A stretch of DNA of 64,000 nt from Lactobacillus gallinarum DSM 10532 = JCM 2011 (GCF_001434975.1 NZ_AZEL01000004.1:1-64000), one strand, 5' to 3'. Counted from the first letter of the stretch, positions 1 through 8,407 are shown. Numbers and translations are program-made. Notes: generated by a model not told the origin, from the sequence alone.

Positions 1-44
1 AATTGGATCATATCTATCAAGCAGCTTAAGTGTTCAATTTATTA

Positions 45-74
45 TTGCAATTTACGTCAAAGATATTTTATAAT
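45..74 (+). promoter_or_regulatory. Promoter of the lipoprotein gene
   Basis: A -35 hexamer TTGCAA (45-50) and a perfect -10 TATAAT (69-74) are separated by 18 bases and lie 30 bases before the lipoprotein start. This is a good vegetative sigma-A type promoter. Confidence 0.65.
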
Positions 75-104
75 TGAGATTAAATTTAAGAAAAGAGAAT
101 AAAT

Positions 105-686
105 ATGAAAAAAGCGATTGTTTTAATCAGTGTAATGGCCGCTGCGCTATTGACGGGATGCAATAAGCAAACAGCAAAATCAAATTCAAGTTCACAATCA
201 TCAAGTAGTTCAAAAATTGTACGTCATGAGACTAAATCATCTAGTGAAGCTCCTCGCATTAATATTCATAAAAAATATAAGGGCTTTAAACTTGCGACTG
301 TACCTAGCCAGTACCGTGGTACCTGGTATCGCGGCGATCCTTATTCTAAAAAGGCTAGAAAACTCGTGATTACTGAGCATACGGTTAACGGCAATGTCAC
401 TTATCAGAAAATCGATCCAAATTTAAAATTGAATCGTCACTCTGAAAAACAAAATAAAAAATACTCTGGCAATATTGTTCTAATTGATACTCAAGGTAAT
501 TCGTTAAAAGTGCGCGGCTTCTTGGATCTGGTGAACTTGGATTATCAGCCTGGTCAATTTAAGAACCATGATTGTCTCTTCTTAAGCTATGGGACTGATC
601 CTAGTGTCATCAACGGTGCGATTTTTATGGATAAAAATGTTGCACTTAAATATAGAAAGTATGATTTTACTAAGGTAAAGAAATAG
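105..686 (+). CDS. Small lipoprotein of unknown function
   Basis: This 193-residue protein begins with a lipoprotein signal peptide: Lys2-Lys3, a hydrophobic stretch, then the lipobox L-L-T-G-Cys19. It should be lipidated by Lgt, cleaved by signal peptidase II and anchored on the outer face of the membrane. Residues 23-50 are a Ser/Lys-rich tether. The remainder is a compact domain that I cannot assign to a family; a Tyr-Arg-Gly-Thr-Trp-Tyr segment near residue 70 is typical of several Lactobacillus surface lipoproteins. It is monocistronic, with its own promoter and a terminator shared with the convergent Fic remnant. Confidence 0.85.
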   Translation: MKKAIVLISVMAAALLTGCNKQTAKSNSSSQSSSSSKIVRHETKSSSEAPRINIHKKYKGFKLATVPSQYRGTWYRGDPYSKKARKLVITEHTVNGNVTYQKIDPNLKLNRHSEKQNKKYSGNIVLIDTQGNSLKVRGFLDLVNLDYQPGQFKNHDCLFLSYGTDPSVINGAIFMDKNVALKYRKYDFTKVKK

Positions 687-757
687 TAAACTATTTTACC
701 AATAAACGGCTGGACAAATCATTTAATTTCTTTAGCTATTTCACGATACTAATAAAT

Positions 758-801
758 AAAAGGTCTCTTAGAAAGTTTATGTCTTTCTGGGAGACCTTTA
801 T
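758..801. terminator. Bidirectional intrinsic terminator
   Basis: The arms AAAGGTCTC..GAAAG (759-774) and CTTTC..GAGACCTTT (783-799) pair around a short loop and carry A/T tracts on both sides. The hairpin serves the lipoprotein gene and the convergent Fic locus. Confidence 0.8.
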
Positions 802-815
802 ATTTGCTATACATT

Positions 816-1537
816 TTATTCGTAGTCTTCAGGATTAATATCAGGTTTCGGTAAATTTTGCTTATGATCAAAAGTCACACCTTGAATCCCATTCACATAA
901 GTCCAATCCTTAAGTGTCTTCATGTCGCCGGACAAATAATATTTACTGATCAAATTATTCCAAACATCCCGCTTATCCAATGGTACGTTAATCAATCCTG
1001 CACCATGATCTATCATCAACTTATTCGCTACTAATATCGCCGTTCTTTTATTTCCATCCCCAAAAAGTTGATTACGCATATTATGATACATTAACGTCAT
1101 TGCTTTATCTGTAACAGAAGTATCTTTTTGCATCAAATTATTAAAAAAATCTACTTCAGATTGATAATCTAATTCTTGAGGCTTCCATTCACCTTTATCA
1201 TTACCAAGTTCTACAGTAACTGAGCCTGTTCTAAAACTGCCCGGATTTAACGAATCATACCTCGCAACCAACAGATTAATATTCTGCTCAATTTTTAACG
1301 ATAGTTCTTTATTTTCCCTAATAACATACTGCCAGCCCCACTTCAATTGAACAATTACGTTCAAATTATTAATAGATAACACCAGCCGGACTCATGCTAT
1401 CAATAATCGTTTGCGTTTGCGGTAATATAGTATTTACCCCTTCAAAACGTGAATTTGTAAAAACTAATCTAACTAAATTCTTTTTTGGCAAAACGTCTAT
1501 TTTGTTCTTTTGTTAAGTGAAATTTATCAGGATACAT
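816..1537 (-). pseudogene. Fic/DOC family protein, double frameshift
   Basis: The longest open part covers only the C-terminal 188 residues, but the missing N-terminus is present upstream in other frames. An ATG at 1537 with AAGGAG before it starts MYPDKFHLTKEQNRRFAKK and meets a stop because of an extra A in an A-run near 1485. The second frame (K-N-L-V-R-L.. to ..M-S-P-A-G-V) then runs until an extra A near 1377 shifts back into S-I-N-N-L-N-V. Repaired, it is about 240 residues. The Fic loop reads Q-L-F-G-D-G-N-K-R-T, so Gln occupies the place of the catalytic His of HxFx(D/E)GN. The family normally transfers AMP to target proteins; this copy is probably inactive. Confidence 0.8.
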
Positions 1538-1612
1538 CAATAACTCCTTGTTTATATTCTACTAAAAAGAAAACGACGCAACCAATAACAACAAACTAAG
1601 AATTACGAATTT

Positions 1613-1657
1613 AAAAAGCATCAAAAGTTAGAATTTTCTAACCTTTAATGCTTTTTT
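1613..1657 (-). terminator. Intrinsic terminator of the two-gene membrane protein operon
   Basis: Two arms of about 20 bases (1614-1633 and 1636-1656) pair almost perfectly and are followed by T residues when read on the minus strand, directly after the stop codon at 1659. Confidence 0.75.
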
Positions 1658-1658
1658 A

Positions 1659-2105
1659 CTATGACTTTTCAATCGCATAAGCAATTACCCATATTACTAC
1701 TATGAAGATAATTGCAATTAGCCACGCAGCTGAAGAAAATTGCCCACCTACTAAAATCATCAGACCAATTGCTACAGCATAGATACCGGCTAATGCCATT
1801 TTTGCTCGCTGATATTTTCCCTTTAAAGTATTTTTATACTTCTTTAGTATTTCAGACATAATCGTATAAATGACTATTGCGGTATAGATAAAGGCACTAC
1901 TGAATGCCATCTCTTTTCTATAATACATTATCCAAAGGATAACCATTAATAGAAACATGAAAACATAACCTAAGATATTCAATACTTTTTCTAACTTAGC
2001 TAACTTTTTCTTCTTGGCATAGCTAGCTAAAAGTGCGGCGGCTACCAACACAACAATAACCGGCAAAAACCACTGTCCACCGGTTAAAACACTCGTTAAA
2101 AACAT
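1659..2105 (-). CDS. Small multi-pass membrane protein, unknown function
   Basis: A 148-residue hydrophobic protein with about five predicted membrane helices (roughly residues 10-29, 42-62, 66-86, 102-121 and 125-145) and a Lys-rich loop after the first helix. The reading frame is open further upstream, but AAGGGGTGAG sits just before two adjacent ATG codons (2108 and 2105), so I start here; 2108 is equally possible. It follows a second membrane protein gene by only a few bases, so the two are probably co-transcribed. I recognise no family. Confidence 0.7.
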   Translation of the reverse strand: MFLTSVLTGGQWFLPVIVVLVAAALLASYAKKKKLAKLEKVLNILGYVFMFLLMVILWIMYYRKEMAFSSAFIYTAIVIYTIMSEILKKYKNTLKGKYQRAKMALAGIYAVAIGLMILVGGQFSSAAWLIAIIFIVVIWVIAYAIEKS

Positions 2106-2116
2106 CATCTCACCCC

Positions 2117-2668
2117 TTAAATATTGAACAAGACACCAACAATTGAAAATAGTATCAATACCCAAACGAAACTTATAATCAGACCTAATGCAAAAGCCAA
2201 CCATTTTTTCATTCTCTTTTGTAAAATTACATAGGTCAAAATTAATACAGCAGTCTGAGGCACAGCGGCCAAGAAATTAGTTAGCGATTCTATCCGCAAA
2301 GCACTAATTGCAACAAACGCCAGACTAGTAATGAATGAGATAATCGCCATTCGCTTAACGCTAATATCTTCTACAAATTCAAAAACCAGAAATGCCACAA
2401 TGAATCCTCCACCAATGTAGGCAGATTTAAAACCATGAAGAGACAAATTCATCAATGAATTGTGCAAACTAAATCCATTTTTAGCAAAATACAATAACCC
2501 TGCAATTACAATCCCTAGCAAACTGCACCAAAAATATTTCTTTGCTAAGCCACGATTATTTTTAACTAAAAACCAAAACGCGATGACAAAACCAATTACT
2601 GGAATAACTAAACTCGCCACTATCAAGACATCTTGTATATATTCTTTTTTGCTTAAGTCTTCATTCAT
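2117..2668 (-). CDS. Multi-pass membrane protein, unknown function
   Basis: A 183-residue protein with six or so hydrophobic segments and a short acidic/basic N-terminus (M-N-E-D-L-S-K-K). I place the start at the ATG preceded by GGTGGGAA rather than at the longer open frame, whose extra N-terminus runs back into the upstream terminator. It is the first gene of a two-gene unit with the next membrane protein. No enzymatic or transport motif is visible, and the function is unknown. Confidence 0.7.
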   Translation of the reverse strand: MNEDLSKKEYIQDVLIVASLVIPVIGFVIAFWFLVKNNRGLAKKYFWCSLLGIVIAGLLYFAKNGFSLHNSLMNLSLHGFKSAYIGGGFIVAFLVFEFVEDISVKRMAIISFITSLAFVAISALRIESLTNFLAAVPQTAVLILTYVILQKRMKKWLAFALGLIISFVWVLILFSIVGVLFNI

Positions 2669-2728
2669 TTTCCCACCAGATTCCCTATATTTTTCTAAAA
2701 TTATACACTCATAAGATGAATAAACAAT

Positions 2729-2773
2729 AAAAAGTCGTATTTGAATCAAAGAAAAAATCAAATACGACTTTTA
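2729..2773 (-). terminator. Terminator of the ABC/DUF4097/DUF1304 operon
   Basis: The perfect 15-base arms AAAAGTCGTATTTGA and TCAAATACGACTTTT enclose a 13-base loop, just downstream of the stop codon at 2788. Confidence 0.85.
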
Positions 2774-2787
2774 GTAAAAATATTCAG

Positions 2788-3165
2788 TTAAATCAAAAAC
2801 AAGAATGCAATTAAAGCAGGAAGCAACTGCACCAGCCAAATCTTTTTAGTTGCAGTAAAACCACCAAAGATGGCCACAACCATGATCATCCCCAACAGTA
2901 ACTGCCAAACTTTAATCACTGTACCAAATGGGAAAACAAAGTAACTCAAGATTAACAATAATCCCAGCATCCCATTATAAATACCTTGATTAGCCATCGA
3001 AACACGAGCTTCTTTTTGCTTAACAAAATTTTCACTCATATCAAAGGCCTTGGCTTGCTGAGCTGGTTTACCAAATATTTCTAATAGACAAATTCCAATA
3101 TGTTCAATTCCGACAATAAAAACTAGCGCGATCTCAATCATCAAAAAAGTTGCTGCTGTTCCCAT
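2788..3165 (-). CDS. DUF1304 family membrane protein
   Basis: A 125-residue protein with four membrane helices and the family layout: an N-terminal helix with Glu and His (I-E-I-A..V-G-I-E-H), a central N-Q-G-x-Y-N-G turn, and two C-terminal helices. The length matches DUF1304 (about 115-125 residues). The biochemical role is not established. It is the last gene of a four-gene operon behind two ABC transporter genes and a DUF4097 gene (12-base gap), so a role in the same envelope or stress response is inferred. Confidence 0.8.
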   Translation of the reverse strand: MGTAATFLMIEIALVFIVGIEHIGICLLEIFGKPAQQAKAFDMSENFVKQKEARVSMANQGIYNGMLGLLLILSYFVFPFGTVIKVWQLLLGMIMVVAIFGGFTATKKIWLVQLLPALIAFLFLI

Positions 3166-3177
3166 ACTATCTCCTAT

Positions 3178-3918
3178 CTATTTGACAATGTTGTCACCCG
3201 ACACTGCGCTCATTTTTAAATGGCTACCATTAGTTTCTTTACCAATTTGCGCATGAGTAGCTTTCCCTCCAAAAATAGTGTTATCACCACTCAATGTTGT
3301 CAGGTCACATTGGTCAACTTCAACATTTTCTATTAGATTATCCCCTGAAACAGTTGTAACTGCAAGACTTTTCGTGATTTGACTATTCTTTAAAAGAAAA
3401 CTACCACTAGTCAGATCCGCATTACCAGAATCGACTTTCAGTTGATCTAATTTTGCATCCCCTGAAACAATGGACAGCGATAGCTTTGCGACCTTTAATC
3501 TATCAATCTTCAAATCACCACTAGCAGAGCTAAATTCCAATTCATCTAAATTAACATCTTGTATTCTCGTATCTCCGCTAGCTAGGCCAATATATGCTTC
3601 ACGTAATTGGTGATCTTTTGGAACAGTAATTTTTACTTTACCTACATCACTGCTTGTCACTACTTCTATTTTGAACAAGCCTTTCTGCCAGAATTTACCA
3701 TTCTTACGATCAGTTTCAGGCTGCTTAAGTCGCAGCTGCTGCTCATTTTGTATTACTACTGGCTGTTTGTCTTCTGGGCCATGATAGTGAACCTCAAAAT
3801 GATCCCCAGATTCAATTGCTAAATTTATATCCGCAAAATCTACTTGCAGTTCCTCAAATGCCTCATTAGTTAAGATCTTATCTACCTTTTCAATTTTATC
3901 GTTTTTATTAGAAAACAT
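3178..3918 (-). CDS. DUF4097-type beta-repeat protein
   Basis: A 246-residue protein whose residues from about 110 onward consist of seven degenerate repeats of roughly 20 residues, each centred on Ser-Gly-Asp (A-S-G-D-T-R-I, A-S-G-D-L-K-I, V-S-G-D-A-K-L, T-S-G-S-F-L-L, V-S-G-D-N-L-I, L-S-G-D-N-T-I, V-S-G-D-N-I-V). This predicts a right-handed beta-solenoid, as in DUF4097 'putative adhesin' proteins. No signal peptide or membrane helix is present. In other Firmicutes such proteins sit beside envelope-stress regulators. Here it lies 6 bases after an ABC transporter gene and before a DUF1304 gene in one operon. Confidence 0.8.
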   Translation of the reverse strand: MFSNKNDKIEKVDKILTNEAFEELQVDFADINLAIESGDHFEVHYHGPEDKQPVVIQNEQQLRLKQPETDRKNGKFWQKGLFKIEVVTSSDVGKVKITVPKDHQLREAYIGLASGDTRIQDVNLDELEFSSASGDLKIDRLKVAKLSLSIVSGDAKLDQLKVDSGNADLTSGSFLLKNSQITKSLAVTTVSGDNLIENVEVDQCDLTTLSGDNTIFGGKATHAQIGKETNGSHLKMSAVSGDNIVK

Positions 3919-3924
3919 GTTACA

Positions 3925-5508
3925 TCACTCCTTAACTAAGTGAATCTCACGATCAAACAACTGCCGCATGCCTTCATTAAAGTTATGTGCAATAAAGACA
4001 ATGGTAGCTTTTTCTTTGACCAACTTTTGCAATATATTCATCGTAGCCTTTTGATCAATGGCGCTGGTTCCTTCATCGATCAAGATGATGTCGGCATCGT
4101 GAATTTTAGCTCTGGCTAGCACGATCTTTTGTCTTTGACCACCAGAGATATTCAAATTATCCAAATTCAGTTTTTCGTTAACGCCGTCTTTGAACTTGGC
4201 AATGTCGGGTGCAAAATTAACTTCATCAATGACCTGGGCAACTTTTTGATCTAAATGATCGTTAAACATCGTAATGTTGTCTTTAATAGTCCCAGGGAAA
4301 AGGTTAGGATCTTGCGGAATATAACCGATTTTAGTCATATCTGGGTTGACCACGTTGCCTTTTTTATCTTTAAATTCAACTTTTCCCTTACTTGGCTTAA
4401 TTGAACCTAAAATCAGCTTGAACAAAGTGGATTTACCAGCTCCAGAGTCGCCTGTTAGAAGGATCTTTTCACCTTGATTGATTTTTAAATCAGGGAAACG
4501 CAAGCTTTCGCCATTGGGAAAATCGAGGGCTAAATCATGTGTCGCAATCGTTGCGGGTGCAGCTGTAGTATGTTTTTTCTCTACATTAATTTCAAAAGTG
4601 TCTGCACTAATATTATTCATCAAATTATGTGAAGATTTCATATAACTGATTGCCTGCAACATTTGCCGTAAACCAATCGAAATATTAGCTGCAAAATTTT
4701 GCACAGACATAATTGCACCGAAGATAATCAATCCCTTAGTGATCAAAGAAGCTGTCATTGCCATCAAAATTATTTGCATGACAATATTGCATACACCGTT
4801 AAGAATGATCATCTCTTGTTGTGCTGCAGTTTGCTTAACGTGAGCCTGCTCGACTTTATCAGCTGCTTGCTCTTGCACCTTAAATAATTTGATCCCGGCA
4901 AAATATCTTCTAATTTCTTCAAGTCCAGAAAACCACTGCGATAAGGTATTCAAGTACATCTTATTTTGTTTGGATAAATTATCGGTTGCCCGTTCCATCT
5001 TTTTCTGGACTAATTTCGGTACATAGTAAGCAAAAATATCTAAGATAACACTAGCAACAAATAATGACCAATGCACAGTAATTAAAGCAACTAAGGCTGC
5101 AACAAACATCGTGCCATAAAAAGGAATAATTATATACCACTCAAAATAATTATCTTTTACCAAGTTAAGATCATTAGTAATTCTGTTTTGTACATCTGCA
5201 ATTGCATGATACTTTCCATCTTTGAAGTAATGATCAAAAAGTTTTTGACGCAGCTTTTGATTATATTCTTCCTCTTGAACCCTAACTTCGTATTGAATGT
5301 AATAAATCAATCCTTGTGCAAATATGTAAAAGATACCTAATATTAAAACGGTCCAAAGTACACCAGACCAATTATGATCTTTAACATAAGTCAGCCAATA
5401 CATCTGAACATAACCACCGCCAATAGCGCCCACTCCAGCTAAGATGGAAAGAACATTAATGTAAATAAAACGGAAATAGTTAGTCTTAATAAATCCTTTA
5501 AAGCTCAT
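3925..5508 (-). CDS. ABC half-transporter, membrane plus ATPase domain (second subunit)
   Basis: A 527-residue exporter half: an N-terminal region of about six membrane helices (residues 10-300) and a C-terminal nucleotide-binding domain with Walker A G-D-S-G-A-G-K-S-T, Q-loop Y-I-P-Q-D, signature I-S-G-G-Q-R-Q, Walker B I-L-I-D-E-G and switch A-H-N. The open frame begins 21 bases earlier, but AGGTG lies six bases before the ATG at 5508. The gene overlaps the end of the upstream half-transporter by 11 bases, and both have the same architecture, so they probably form a heterodimer exporting drugs, peptides or lipids. The substrate cannot be read from sequence. Confidence 0.88.
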   Translation of the reverse strand: MSFKGFIKTNYFRFIYINVLSILAGVGAIGGGYVQMYWLTYVKDHNWSGVLWTVLILGIFYIFAQGLIYYIQYEVRVQEEEYNQKLRQKLFDHYFKDGKYHAIADVQNRITNDLNLVKDNYFEWYIIIPFYGTMFVAALVALITVHWSLFVASVILDIFAYYVPKLVQKKMERATDNLSKQNKMYLNTLSQWFSGLEEIRRYFAGIKLFKVQEQAADKVEQAHVKQTAAQQEMIILNGVCNIVMQIILMAMTASLITKGLIIFGAIMSVQNFAANISIGLRQMLQAISYMKSSHNLMNNISADTFEINVEKKHTTAAPATIATHDLALDFPNGESLRFPDLKINQGEKILLTGDSGAGKSTLFKLILGSIKPSKGKVEFKDKKGNVVNPDMTKIGYIPQDPNLFPGTIKDNITMFNDHLDQKVAQVIDEVNFAPDIAKFKDGVNEKLNLDNLNISGGQRQKIVLARAKIHDADIILIDEGTSAIDQKATMNILQKLVKEKATIVFIAHNFNEGMRQLFDREIHLVKE

Positions 5509-7102
5509 CTGTTTCACCTGCCTGTCCATTGCTTAATACAATCTTGCGGTCAAAGGCATTTATTAATTCATTTGAAAAGTTATGAGCAATCATGACAATA
5601 GTCAGATCGGTTTTAAGCAAGTTCTTCAAAACTTTCTTAGTTGCTTCACTATCTATTGCGCTAGTTCCTTCATCAATAAAAAGCCACTTCGTTTGATAAA
5701 CCAGAGCACGAGCCAAAATAATCTTTTGTTTTTGCCCTCCAGATAGATTATCTTGATCAAGGTCAACTGCTGTCCTGATTCCTGCAGAGAATTTTTCAAT
5801 GTCTTTATTTAGATCAACCCACTGAACAGCTTTTTCTGCTAACTTATTCAACTTTGGATCAAACATTGTGATATTGTCTTGAATACTGCCAGGAAATAAA
5901 ATCCCATCCTGAGCTACGTAGCCAATTTCATCAGAATTAATATTTAAATCTCCCTGTTCATCTACAAAAGAAATTTTGCCTTGAGTTGGCTTCAGTTTGC
6001 CCAAAATCAGCTTAAACAAAGTTGACTTTCCAGTTCCGCTGTCACCCAGCAATAAAACTTTCTCTCCCTTTTTCACTTCTAAGTCAGGATAAGTAATTTT
6101 CTCACCATTAGGAAAATGCAAACCCAAATTTTCAATTTTTAATTCAGCAATATTTTGATCACCGTGTTGATTTTTTGCAATTTGTACAGGCTTCTCCATC
6201 GCTGATATTTTTTGATTAAGTTCTTTAGTTGATTTGATTAAATTCCACTCTGAAACTAAATATGTAATCCCGTTCATCACAGTTGAGCTAAATGCAATCG
6301 TCGTCATCACAGCACCAAAAACAATTTGTCCTTGGAAATAGAGATAACCACACAAGAGCATCAAAATTACCTGACCAAAAGTATTAAAACCAGCACTCAC
6401 TACATCCGCAATAGCTACAGTTTGTCCTTGTTTAATAGCAGCCTTTTTATACGCTGTTGTCGATTGATTTAAAGAGCTATTGAAAATATCAAAGCTAGCA
6501 TATCTTCTAAGTTCATCTAGTCCATTAATCCACTTAGCAATACTATTTAATAGAGATTTGTTTTTCTCAGTAACTTGAATAGTGGCCTTCGATGTCATAT
6601 TTTCAAAAAGCTTAGGCAACACTAATGAGATAATTGTCAGAATTAACGTTAAAATAGCTAAAATCCAATTAAAGTAGAATAAAATGATAATGGATAAAAT
6701 CACATCCAAAGCATACATGTAGACATTTTTTAGTGGTGTCGCATAATTTTTAGTTAACTGATCAAGATTAGCATTCAAATCATTTTGAACTTTAGCTGTT
6801 TCCGTAATATTATTTTTAAAAATGAATCGACTAATTTTTATTCTAATTTTGTGCAAATAGTTTTGTGTTTGTTGACTAAATAAATAATCTGAACCAGAGA
6901 TTAAAAGTAAGCGCATCAAATCTAATACTTGTGAAAGAATTAAAAAGAATAAAAAGCCGCTAAAATTCAAATTTTTCAAATTATTGTAGGCTGGCGTCAT
7001 TAAATATTGTGTACTAGCGTTTATTGCCATGCCGATTGTTACCATGGCGAAGACTAAGATAAAGCGTCCCCTATGTATCTCGTAAAATCCCTTAATATTC
7101 AT
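5498..7102 (-). CDS. ABC half-transporter, membrane plus ATPase domain (first subunit)
   Basis: A 534-residue exporter half with a six-helix membrane domain and an ATPase domain: Walker A G-D-S-G-T-G-K-S-T, Q-loop Y-V-A-Q-D, signature L-S-G-G-Q-K-Q, Walker B L-F-I-D-E-G and switch A-H-N. Both partners keep the catalytic Glu after Walker B, unlike many asymmetric heterodimers. It is the first gene of the four-gene operon, behind a promoter at about 7156-7183. No regulator gene is adjacent. Confidence 0.88.
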   Translation of the reverse strand: MNIKGFYEIHRGRFILVFAMVTIGMAINASTQYLMTPAYNNLKNLNFSGFLFFLILSQVLDLMRLLLISGSDYLFSQQTQNYLHKIRIKISRFIFKNNITETAKVQNDLNANLDQLTKNYATPLKNVYMYALDVILSIIILFYFNWILAILTLILTIISLVLPKLFENMTSKATIQVTEKNKSLLNSIAKWINGLDELRRYASFDIFNSSLNQSTTAYKKAAIKQGQTVAIADVVSAGFNTFGQVILMLLCGYLYFQGQIVFGAVMTTIAFSSTVMNGITYLVSEWNLIKSTKELNQKISAMEKPVQIAKNQHGDQNIAELKIENLGLHFPNGEKITYPDLEVKKGEKVLLLGDSGTGKSTLFKLILGKLKPTQGKISFVDEQGDLNINSDEIGYVAQDGILFPGSIQDNITMFDPKLNKLAEKAVQWVDLNKDIEKFSAGIRTAVDLDQDNLSGGQKQKIILARALVYQTKWLFIDEGTSAIDSEATKKVLKNLLKTDLTIVMIAHNFSNELINAFDRKIVLSNGQAGETDEL

Positions 7103-7155
7103 TCATACTCACATCCATCATATTATTGAAACTATCATATTTTTATTTATTTTTA

Positions 7156-7183
7156 ATTTTACCCCCCTGTTTTTAATTTTCAA
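7156..7183 (-). promoter_or_regulatory. Probable promoter of the ABC transporter operon
   Basis: On the minus strand, TTGAAA (7178-7183) and TAAAAT (7156-7161) are separated by 16 bases. The spacer carries a run of six G next to the -10, unusual in this AT-rich genome and a possible regulator-contact site. Confidence 0.5.
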
Positions 7184-7223
7184 CTCAATTTTGCCAAGTG
7201 GTCAAAAAATTACCCCAAGATGC

Positions 7224-7252
7224 AAAAAAAGCATGCCAACTTGACATGCTTC
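7224..7252 (-). terminator. Intrinsic terminator
   Basis: AAGCATG..CATGCTT arms followed by seven T on the minus strand, downstream of the small gene ending at 7275. Confidence 0.8.
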
Positions 7253-7274
7253 TCATCAAAAATATGATATTTTT

Positions 7275-7625
7275 TTACTTTTCAAACCAATCCCAATCGT
7301 TGCCCATAACGTGAACTTTGCTATCACTGTTATCAGCACTACTGATTTTTTCAGCTCTTGTAGGACGTTCAACTGTATATTCATCACGCGTATTCTTCTT
7401 CACGATGCCTTCAAATTGAATTACGTCGCCCTCTTCTAGATTTAAGTCTTTGAATGCCTTAGTCATATGAAGGGCAATTTGTTTAACTACTACATTATCT
7501 TCATTATCGACAGTTAACTCAGTAAAGATCCCTTTACGATCGTCAGGACGTAGAAACTTCGCAGTAAAGATATGACGATCTCCATCTGCATATTTTGCTA
7601 AACTCTCATTGTATATATCAATCAT
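7275..7625 (-). CDS. Conserved small cytoplasmic protein, unknown function
   Basis: A 116-residue soluble, acidic protein without a signal peptide or membrane helix. The central part alternates short beta strands (T-E-L-T-V-D..V-V-V-K-Q-I-A..D-V-I-Q-F-E-G-I-V), reminiscent of an OB-type barrel, and the C-terminal 25 residues are Asp/Ser-rich and end in W-D-W-F-E-K. It is monocistronic, with a minus-strand TATAGT -10 box about 30 bases before the start and its own terminator. The OB-fold idea is inference from the strand pattern only. Confidence 0.65.
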   Translation of the reverse strand: MIDIYNESLAKYADGDRHIFTAKFLRPDDRKGIFTELTVDNEDNVVVKQIALHMTKAFKDLNLEEGDVIQFEGIVKKNTRDEYTVERPTRAEKISSADNSDSKVHVMGNDWDWFEK

Positions 7626-7689
7626 CTGAAAATTCTTCCTTCCGTGTCCACTATAACATTTTTTACTTGTATCGACGCATTTTCATAAG

Positions 7690-7725
7690 AAAAAGAGCGG
7701 CAAACGCACACAGTTGTCGCTCTTT
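7690..7725 (-). terminator. Intrinsic terminator after the Fic module / antisense RNA
   Basis: AAAGAGCG..CGCTCTTT arms with an inner CAA/TTG extension, followed by TTTTTCTT on the minus strand. It ends both the antitoxin-toxin transcript and any RNA from the promoter at 7807-7835. Confidence 0.75.
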
Positions 7726-7800
7726 AGCAAGATGATGGAATGAAGAAATTTTTTAATTGCTTATTTCACTTCTAAAGGAGGAAGGATGCTCATCCAGCCA
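7690..7800 (-). ncRNA. Possible small antisense RNA
   Basis: A minus-strand promoter (TTAACA, 17 bases, TACTAT) is followed about 110 bases later by a strong terminator, with no minus-strand ORF between them. The predicted RNA contains CCTTCCTCCTTT, exactly complementary to the ribosome binding site of a 13-codon plus-strand ORF at 7786. This arrangement resembles the antitoxin RNA of a type I toxin-antitoxin locus. It could instead be only the 3' part of the Fic operon transcript. Expression is not known. Confidence 0.35.
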
Positions 7801-7827
7801 CCTGTTATAGTAGTTCTAAATTGTTGA
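7786..7827 (+). other. Very short hydrophobic ORF with strong RBS
   Basis: AAAGGAGG (7774-7781) precedes an ATG by four bases, and the ORF encodes MLIQPPVIVVLNC before a stop. The P-V-I-V-V-L core recalls the A-P-x-I-V-G-x-V-L core of Fst-type membrane peptides, and reading through the stop gives F-V-K-W-F, which would extend that likeness. If real it is a truncated remnant. The call rests on the RBS and a weak resemblance only. Confidence 0.25.
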
Positions 7828-7835
7828 TTTGTTAA
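7807..7835 (-). promoter_or_regulatory. Promoter of the putative antisense RNA
   Basis: TTAACA (-35, 7830-7835) and TACTAT (-10, 7807-7812) are separated by exactly 17 bases on the minus strand, downstream of the Fic toxin gene where no further gene follows in that direction until 7625. Confidence 0.45.
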
Positions 7836-7849
7836 ATGGTTTTAATCTT

Positions 7850-8407
7850 TTATTCAGCAAGTGCCTTTACTTTAAGTAGCAATGCAATTTTGGCAACATC
7901 AGCTTCGTTTTCTGCCACGATCATCGCCTCGTTTGTTAGCGGATAATCGATTGCCTGTTCATGTTCTAAGGCAAATAGTTGCAAAAAAGTTCTCGTGCTC
8001 CGACCATTGCCTTCTCTAAAGGGATGAAAGAAATTAATCTTGTCGATCAAACTCGCATAATTTTCAGCAGTCAACGGTCCTTTTTTCGGTAAATTAGAAA
8101 TAGCTTCGTTAATATCCTCTTCGGCGTAGTCAAAGCGTTCACGTGGGAAAAAGACGGTATTTCCTTTACGAAAATCACCCTTGCGGTAATGTCCCGCCCA
8201 TTCATATAAAGGTGAGAACATTATCTTATGAATTTTCTTTAAGTCCTCGATTTGGCCTACTTTAACTTTTTCCTTTAACAGCAATAATTCTCGCTCAGCT
8301 GAAATTTGAAATTCCAAGTCTGCTAATTCTGCTGCATCCCTAATCCCCAACTTATTCTTCATTGTTCCATTAGGATAAAGAGTCACTGAAATCCAATCTT
8401 CTGCCAT
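7850..8407 (-). CDS. fic: Fic-domain toxin, probable AMP transferase
   Basis: A 185-residue protein with the complete Fic active-site loop H-P-F-R-E-G-N-G-R-S-T-R (about residues 128-139) and an upstream flap segment with F-F-P-R-E-R (about 85-90). The His, the Glu that binds Mg and both Arg are present, so it should transfer AMP (or another nucleotide) from NTP to a Tyr/Ser/Thr of a target protein. Gene order small antitoxin then toxin, with stop and start codons overlapping (TAATG), matches VbhA/VbhT-like class I Fic modules, in which the antitoxin helix blocks ATP binding. The target is unknown. Confidence 0.88.
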   Translation of the reverse strand: MAEDWISVTLYPNGTMKNKLGIRDAAELADLEFQISAERELLLLKEKVKVGQIEDLKKIHKIMFSPLYEWAGHYRKGDFRKGNTVFFPRERFDYAEEDINEAISNLPKKGPLTAENYASLIDKINFFHPFREGNGRSTRTFLQLFALEHEQAIDYPLTNEAMIVAENEADVAKIALLLKVKALAE

